From positions 113,875,057 through 113,939,056 of the forward strand of contig JALGPY010000001.1 of the NCBI GenBank assembly GCA_023055425.1: a stretch of DNA of 64,000 nucleotides, given 5' to 3'. The position numbers were made by a program, and so were the translations under genes. The notes beneath the pieces are model-generated. The model saw only the letters and a list, made by a program, of their open reading frames with translations, was not told the DNA's origin and did not search any database. Shown in pieces: positions 59,575 through 64,000 of the stretch. Source of the DNA: Linanthus parryae. Its lineage: Eukaryota; Streptophyta; Magnoliopsida; Ericales; Polemoniaceae. Within the stretch, counting starts at the first letter, position 1; each line of letters begins with the position of its first letter.

Positions 59575-59740
59575 CTCTCATATTTTTTGTCTGTTTGTGC
59601 TACAGCTCCACTCTTTTACAAGGACTAAATTTACCCCTAGAGCCACACCTTGTGTGTTTATGGGATATGTTTTTGGTATGAAGGGGAACATGTTATATGA
59701 CAATTTTTAGCCGAAAATGTGAACATCACATTAAAAAGGA
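59575..59740 (+). pseudogene. Copia Pol relic of another lineage
   Basis: One frame gives FVCLCYSSTL, and after a shift RTKFTPRATPCVFMGY and FGMKGNMLYD. This is the end-of-integrase block of Ty1/copia Pol (consensus type F-x-P-R-A-x-x-C-V-F-L-G-Y). It differs strongly from the corresponding CKFVGYPKETKGYYFY of elements A-D, so it is a separate, old lineage. It is cut at 59759 by element D. Confidence 0.62.
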
Positions 59741-59758
59741 GAGCTAGCAAGAAAAGTA

Positions 59759-61188
59759 TGTAGGGTTTTGATTCATGGATCGCGCAACGGAAGCATAATC
59801 AAACAAATAGCCATGCAAAACCCTCCAAGGATCACAAGTCTAGATGCATAACGATAGTAAAGGTAAGAAATCATAAACACACCTTTGGGTTCTCCTTGAT
59901 GACTTCAAACGCGAATAGTGTCACGTTCTCTATAGTTGATCCACGCCTAGAGTTGATCCTAGATCTCCCAAACTCCTTGGTGCTAGCCCGGAATAGGAAG
60001 AGGATGAAGGAATCACGCAAAACGAGACAAAAGAGGGGCTTCGGCCCTCTTTTTGGCCGACGGGGTGAGGGCGGCGGCAAGGGGGTCGGGTTCGGCCTCC
60101 TTGTTGCTTGCTCTCTCTCATTTGTTCTCTCCCACTCTTGTTATGTTCACTAATGAGCATAAGTTATGAGGAAGGAAGGAGGGTCCTTTATATAGTCCAA
60201 CAATTCCTTGTTAACTACCTAAAGGACTTATTCTAGTCCAACTAGAATTCAATTTAGTCCCTTCCTTGCAAATTAGTCCCTACTAAGTTTGCAAGGGTTT
60301 GCAAAGTGATCCTTCTAATTAATTAATCCAATTAATTAATTCCCAAATCCAGTTCAACTCTATATAGCGTGTGACCCCATAGGTTCTATCTAGTTGGTAG
60401 CAACTATTTGCTAATATGGAGCAGTTTCTAGCAAAACATCCATTCTAGCCAACTAATAGAATAGTCATCTAGACAACCTTTGTACAAGTAACTGTCTCAT
60501 CCCTTTGCCTCCATATCCGGATTGGACACGAGACATACAAGTCACACTCGTATATCCAATCCATAGTTTCTCGATCTATGGGAATAGCCTTATTCGTGCA
60601 AATAACATCAATATCCTATATATTGATTTATTTGAGTCTGGCCAGACATTCTATAAGCACTATCCCTCGAGTGGCCTAGGATATTTGCTCCCGTTATGTG
60701 GGAGGGGCAAATCCTCTCTACGTCCACTACGATCTCTAAGCTTGCTTCTCATTGTATCCAGTACACGCCTTTATAACTACCCAGTCACGGTGTAGCGTTT
60801 AACGCTACCAAGATCACAATGATCCACAACTAGAATATCTAGTGACTTCAAGTCTAAGGATGACAATACCATTGCACCGCGAGAAGCACTTGTGACTCAA
60901 CATAACATGTATGTAGCCTTCTCGGAGATGGGTCAATCCAGTGCAACATTCCGTAATGCACATCTATGTGTTGGATCGTGATATCTCCATATCAATCCAA
61001 CCCCATACTAGTCTATAGATGATTGTCCCATTTATCATTATACTTGACTAGGGATATTTAAGATAAACAACACAATTGTAAATCTAAGGACTTCATTATA
61101 TTAAATATCCAATAAATAATAAATGAATTTTCTAGCCATATACAAATTCATACTAAACTAGATTGCCTCTAGGGCATCTATTCCAACA
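59759..61188 (-). repeat. 3' LTR of copia D
   Basis: The plus strand reads TGTAGGGTTTTGATTC to CTATTCCAACA, 1430 bases, homologous to the LTRs of B and C. The TGTAGGG end matches the CCCTACA end of B, while C has TGTTGGG. A minus-strand TATA lies at 60187-60194. Confidence 0.92.
60187..60194 (-). promoter_or_regulatory. TATA box of copia D 3' LTR
   Basis: Minus-strand TATATAAA in the family context. In the 3' LTR it could drive read-out transcription leftward. Confidence 0.6.
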
Positions 61189-61199
61189 GTCTCCCACTT
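61189..61199 (-). other. Polypurine tract of copia D
   Basis: The minus strand reads AAGTGGGAGAC directly before the 3' LTR. Confidence 0.8.
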
Positions 61200-61202
61200 G
61201 CA

Positions 61203-64000
61203 CTAGAGCCAATTTCGCGCATCTCGTATGCCCATACTCCTAGTGTGCCCTTCATGCTTCCACTGCGTGAGAGGCTTTGTAAGCGGGTCTGACAGATTAT
61301 CATCTGTAGGAATCTTGCATATCCGAACGTCTCCTCTATCGATAATATCTCGAATCAGATGAAACTTCCTGAGCACGTGCTTGGACTTCTGGTGCGATCT
61401 GGTTTCCTTTGATTGCGCGATCGCCCCAGTGTTGTCACAGAACAACTCCACTGGATCCGCAATGCTAGGGACCACACCAAGTTCAGAAATAAACTTTCTG
61501 ATCCAAACAGCCTCCTTTGCTGCGCCATTTGCAGCAATGTACTCAGCCTGTGTTGTAGAATCAGCTACCGTCTCTTGCTTGGAACTCTTCCAGCTCACCG
61601 CTGCTCCATTCAGGCAAAACACATATCCCGACTGTGATCTAAAGTCATCTCTATCGGTTTGGAAGCTTGCATCAGTGTAACCCCTTACACGCAACTCTTC
61701 CTCACCGCCAAACATCAAGAAAGCATCCTTAGTTCTTCTCAAGTACTTTAGGATGTTCTTGACAGCAATCCAGTGACTCTCACCCGGATTGGATTGGTAT
61801 CTGCTTGTCATACTCAAGGCATATGACACATCTGGTCTAGTACATAACATGTCGTACATGATAGATCCTATGGCCGAGGCATAGGGAATCCTACTCATGC
61901 GTTCCTTCTCAATCTCATTGGAAGGACAACCACTCTTCAAAAGAGTGATTCCATGTGACATGGGCAAGAATCCCTTCTTGGAATCTTGCATGTTGAACCG
62001 TTTCAACACCTTGTCAATATATGTACTTTGACTTAGGCCTAGCAACCTCTTAGATCTATCTCTATAGATTTTTATACCGAGTATATAGGCTGCTTCCCCT
62101 AAGTCCTTAATTGAGAAACACTTTCCTAGCCAATCTTTCACAGATTGCAGCATGGGAATGTCGTTTCCAATGAGTAGTATGTCATCTACATACAAGAACA
62201 GAAAAGCTACAGAGCTCCCACTAACCTTCTTGTAGACACAAGACTCATCTTCGTTTCTGATGAAGCCAAACTCTTTGACCACTTCATCAAAACGTCGATT
62301 CCAACTCCTAGAAGCTTGCTTCAATCCATAAATGGATCGTTGCAGCTTACAGACTTTGTTGGCTTGCTTTGGATCCTCAAAACCCTCCGGCTGTATCATA
62401 TACACGTCCTCGAGGAGATTCCCATAAAGGAATGCTGTTTTGACATCCATCTGCCAAATCTCATAGTCGTAGTATGCTGCAATTGCAAGTAGGATTCGGA
62501 TGGATTTGGTCATAGCGACTGGTGAACAGGTTTCATCATAGTCAATACCATGAATCTGTCTGAATCCTTTAGCCACCAATCGGCCCTTATAGGTAATCAC
62601 ATTACCATCCATGTCGATCTTCTTCTTGAAGACCCACTTGCACCCTATGGGCCGCGCCCCATCGGGTGGTTCCACCAAAGTCCATACTTTGTTGGTATAC
62701 ATGGATTCCATCTCGGATCTCATGGCTTCCAGCCACTTCTGAGAGTCTGGGCCACTCATGGCCTCCTCATAGGTAGTAGGCTCATCATCTATGAGCATCG
62801 TGTCACCGGAATCAGTTACGAGAAGTCCATACCTCTCGGGTTCCTGGCGCACTCTACTAGATCTACGAAGCTCTTGTGTTACCTGAACAGGTGGCTCCAC
62901 AACTGCTTGTGATTCCTGTTCATGTTCCATAATCGGTTCAGTGATTTGTGGTTCTTGAACTTCTTCAAGTTCTACATTCCTCCCACTTGCTTCTTTAGAG
63001 ACAAACTCTCTTTCTAGAAACACGCAGGTCCGAGCAACAAACACTTTGTTCTTGGTTGGATTGTAGAAATAGTATCCCTTAGTTTCCTTAGGGTACCCCA
63101 CAAATTTACACTTATCCGATTTAGGCCCTAGCTTGTCTGATTGTAAACGTTTTACATAGACATCGCAGCCCCAAATCCTCATGAACGACAGTGTGGGACG
63201 CCTCCCACTCCACATCTCATATGGTGTCTTCATGACTGATTTAGATGGAACACGGTTAATGGTGAAAGCTGAACTTAATAGAGTGTAGCCCCAAAATGAT
63301 AATGGAAGATCGGTTTGACACATCATAGACCGAACCATATCCAATAGGGTTCGATTCCTCCTCTCGGACACGCCATTCCATTGTGGCGTTCCGGGTGGAG
63401 TGAGTTGGGACACGATCCCACACTCTCTAAGATAGTCGTCAAACTCTTGGCTCAAGTATTCTCCTCCACGATCCGATCGTAGAGCCTTGATACTTTTGCC
63501 AAGTTGCTTCTCTACTTCATTTTTGAATTCTTTGAACACTTCAAAGGATTCGGATTTTGCCCTCATAAGGTACACAAATCCATATCTACTGTAATCATCA
63601 GTAAATGTAATGAAGTAGACATAACCACCCCTGGCAGGCGTGGCAAATGGTCCACACACATCAGTATGTATGAGCGCCAATTGCTCACTAGTCCTCTCAC
63701 CTTTCTTATTGAAAGGGGACTTTGTCATTTTTCCCAATAAACAAGCCTCACATGTCTCATATGATTCAAAATCAAATGAGTCTAGTAATCCATCCTTATG
63801 GAGTCTAGATACACGTTTCTCGTTTATGTGGCCTAAACGACAATGCCATAAATAAGCAGGATTTAAATCATTTATTTTAATCCGCTTGGTATTAATGTTG
63901 TAGACAGGATTGCTTAGATCAAGGACATAAAGTCCATTAAATAATTGCGCACTAAAATAGTGAATATTATTCAAATAAAAGGAACAACAATTGTTCTTTA
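61203..64000 (-). CDS. pol: Pol of copia D, partial, open frame (integrase, RT, RNase H)
   Basis: At least 923 residues without a stop, open to the window end. The integrase zinc finger has both His and both Cys (HCRLGH, CEACLLG). The integrase core has Asp, Asp and Glu in place (HTDVCGP, FTDDYSRYG, RSDRGGEYLSQ). RT has KWVFKKKID and YVDDILL. RNase H has YTDASF, STTQAEYIAA and LFCDN; the first Glu of the usual TEAEY is Gln, while the Glu before Tyr, the likely catalytic one, is kept. One other oddity is TCSPVAM for TFSPVAM. The protease lies outside the window. Confidence 0.9.
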   Translation of the reverse strand, partial: KNNCCSFYLNNIHYFSAQLFNGLYVLDLSNPVYNINTKRIKINDLNPAYLWHCRLGHINEKRVSRLHKDGLLDSFDFESYETCEACLLGKMTKSPFNKKGERTSEQLALIHTDVCGPFATPARGGYVYFITFTDDYSRYGFVYLMRAKSESFEVFKEFKNEVEKQLGKSIKALRSDRGGEYLSQEFDDYLRECGIVSQLTPPGTPQWNGVSERRNRTLLDMVRSMMCQTDLPLSFWGYTLLSSAFTINRVPSKSVMKTPYEMWSGRRPTLSFMRIWGCDVYVKRLQSDKLGPKSDKCKFVGYPKETKGYYFYNPTKNKVFVARTCVFLEREFVSKEASGRNVELEEVQEPQITEPIMEHEQESQAVVEPPVQVTQELRRSSRVRQEPERYGLLVTDSGDTMLIDDEPTTYEEAMSGPDSQKWLEAMRSEMESMYTNKVWTLVEPPDGARPIGCKWVFKKKIDMDGNVITYKGRLVAKGFRQIHGIDYDETCSPVAMTKSIRILLAIAAYYDYEIWQMDVKTAFLYGNLLEDVYMIQPEGFEDPKQANKVCKLQRSIYGLKQASRSWNRRFDEVVKEFGFIRNEDESCVYKKVSGSSVAFLFLYVDDILLIGNDIPMLQSVKDWLGKCFSIKDLGEAAYILGIKIYRDRSKRLLGLSQSTYIDKVLKRFNMQDSKKGFLPMSHGITLLKSGCPSNEIEKERMSRIPYASAIGSIMYDMLCTRPDVSYALSMTSRYQSNPGESHWIAVKNILKYLRRTKDAFLMFGGEEELRVRGYTDASFQTDRDDFRSQSGYVFCLNGAAVSWKSSKQETVADSTTQAEYIAANGAAKEAVWIRKFISELGVVPSIADPVELFCDNTGAIAQSKETRSHQKSKHVLRKFHLIRDIIDRGDVRICKIPTDDNLSDPLTKPLTQWKHEGHTRSMGIRDARNWL

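Larger units (their letters stand above)
59759..64000 (-). mobile_element. Ty1/copia element D, 3' half, running off the window
   Basis: Same family as B and C. The 3' LTR (59759-61188), PPT and 3' part of pol are inside the window; gag, leader and 5' LTR are beyond it. The left flank AAGTA (59754-59758) is the expected target duplication, to be matched outside. The visible pol frame is unbroken. Confidence 0.9.

Noticed and set aside
61381..61680. 99-residue frame antisense to copia RNase H, also present in B and C (7899, 20867)
   Set aside because: The frame is conserved because the sense strand is coding. The same shadow appears wherever this pol region is intact and has no start or context of its own.

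Overview
The window is plant nuclear DNA, almost certainly from an angiosperm, made nearly entirely of transposable elements. The evidence is Angela/BARE-lineage Ty1/copia elements primed by initiator-Met tRNA, a Ty3/gypsy chromovirus-type element, a CACTA element with a plant Transposase_24-type gene, a plant L1-type LINE with a C-terminal RNase H domain, Stowaway-, Mutator- and hAT-type MITEs, and a plant LRR receptor kinase remnant. I see no intact host gene. The species cannot be named from the sequence. The density of nested repeats suggests heterochromatin or a pericentromeric region.

Layout. Bases 1-29 and 25446-25900 are two pieces of one Ty3/gypsy internal region (gag-protease junction joined by deletion to the 3' end). 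Its 3' LTR is 25901-29738. Copia element A (30-25445, target duplication GTAAT) split that body. Element B (5800-22792, duplication CCTCG) inserted into the reverse transcriptase region of A. Element C (6280-14751, minus strand, duplication AGAAT) inserted into the 5' LTR of B. The nest is therefore four layers deep, and the order of insertion can be read directly: gypsy, then A, then B, then C. Each copia layer has two LTRs, a PBS, a PPT, gag and pol. A and B are heavily mutated. C is damaged at only a few recognised places. A fourth copy, D, enters from the right (59759 to the window end, minus strand), and its pol frame is open as far as it can be seen.

From 29.7 to 35.4 kb lies a minus-strand solo LTR of the same gypsy family (30633-34514, duplication TCCTT). 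It carries a hAT MITE and sits inside an older, related LTR fragment. Next come a minus-strand LINE RT fragment (35.4-36.3 kb) and the 3' portion of a CACTA element (36.5-39.4 kb). A run of small elements follows: a Stowaway MITE, a tRNA-derived SINE-like sequence, and a 1-kb foldback Mutator-type element with a 9-bp duplication. After these come a LINE RNase H relic and a receptor-kinase relic.

A LINE with both ends and a 17-bp target duplication occupies 46401-52826. Its ORF1 is split by a 423-bp hAT-type MITE. From 52.8 to 59.6 kb the sequence holds decayed non-coding DNA, possible MITEs, one exon-like stretch and a small relic of another copia lineage.

Functionally, these genes serve only their own elements: Gag packaging, protease, integrase, RT and RNase H for the copia copies, and endonuclease/RT for the LINE. 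I found no accessory or defence system. The points worth follow-up are the same-lineage nesting, a stop codon in the Gag zinc knuckle shared by B and C, a short hairpin conserved in the copia leader, and the long foldback element.
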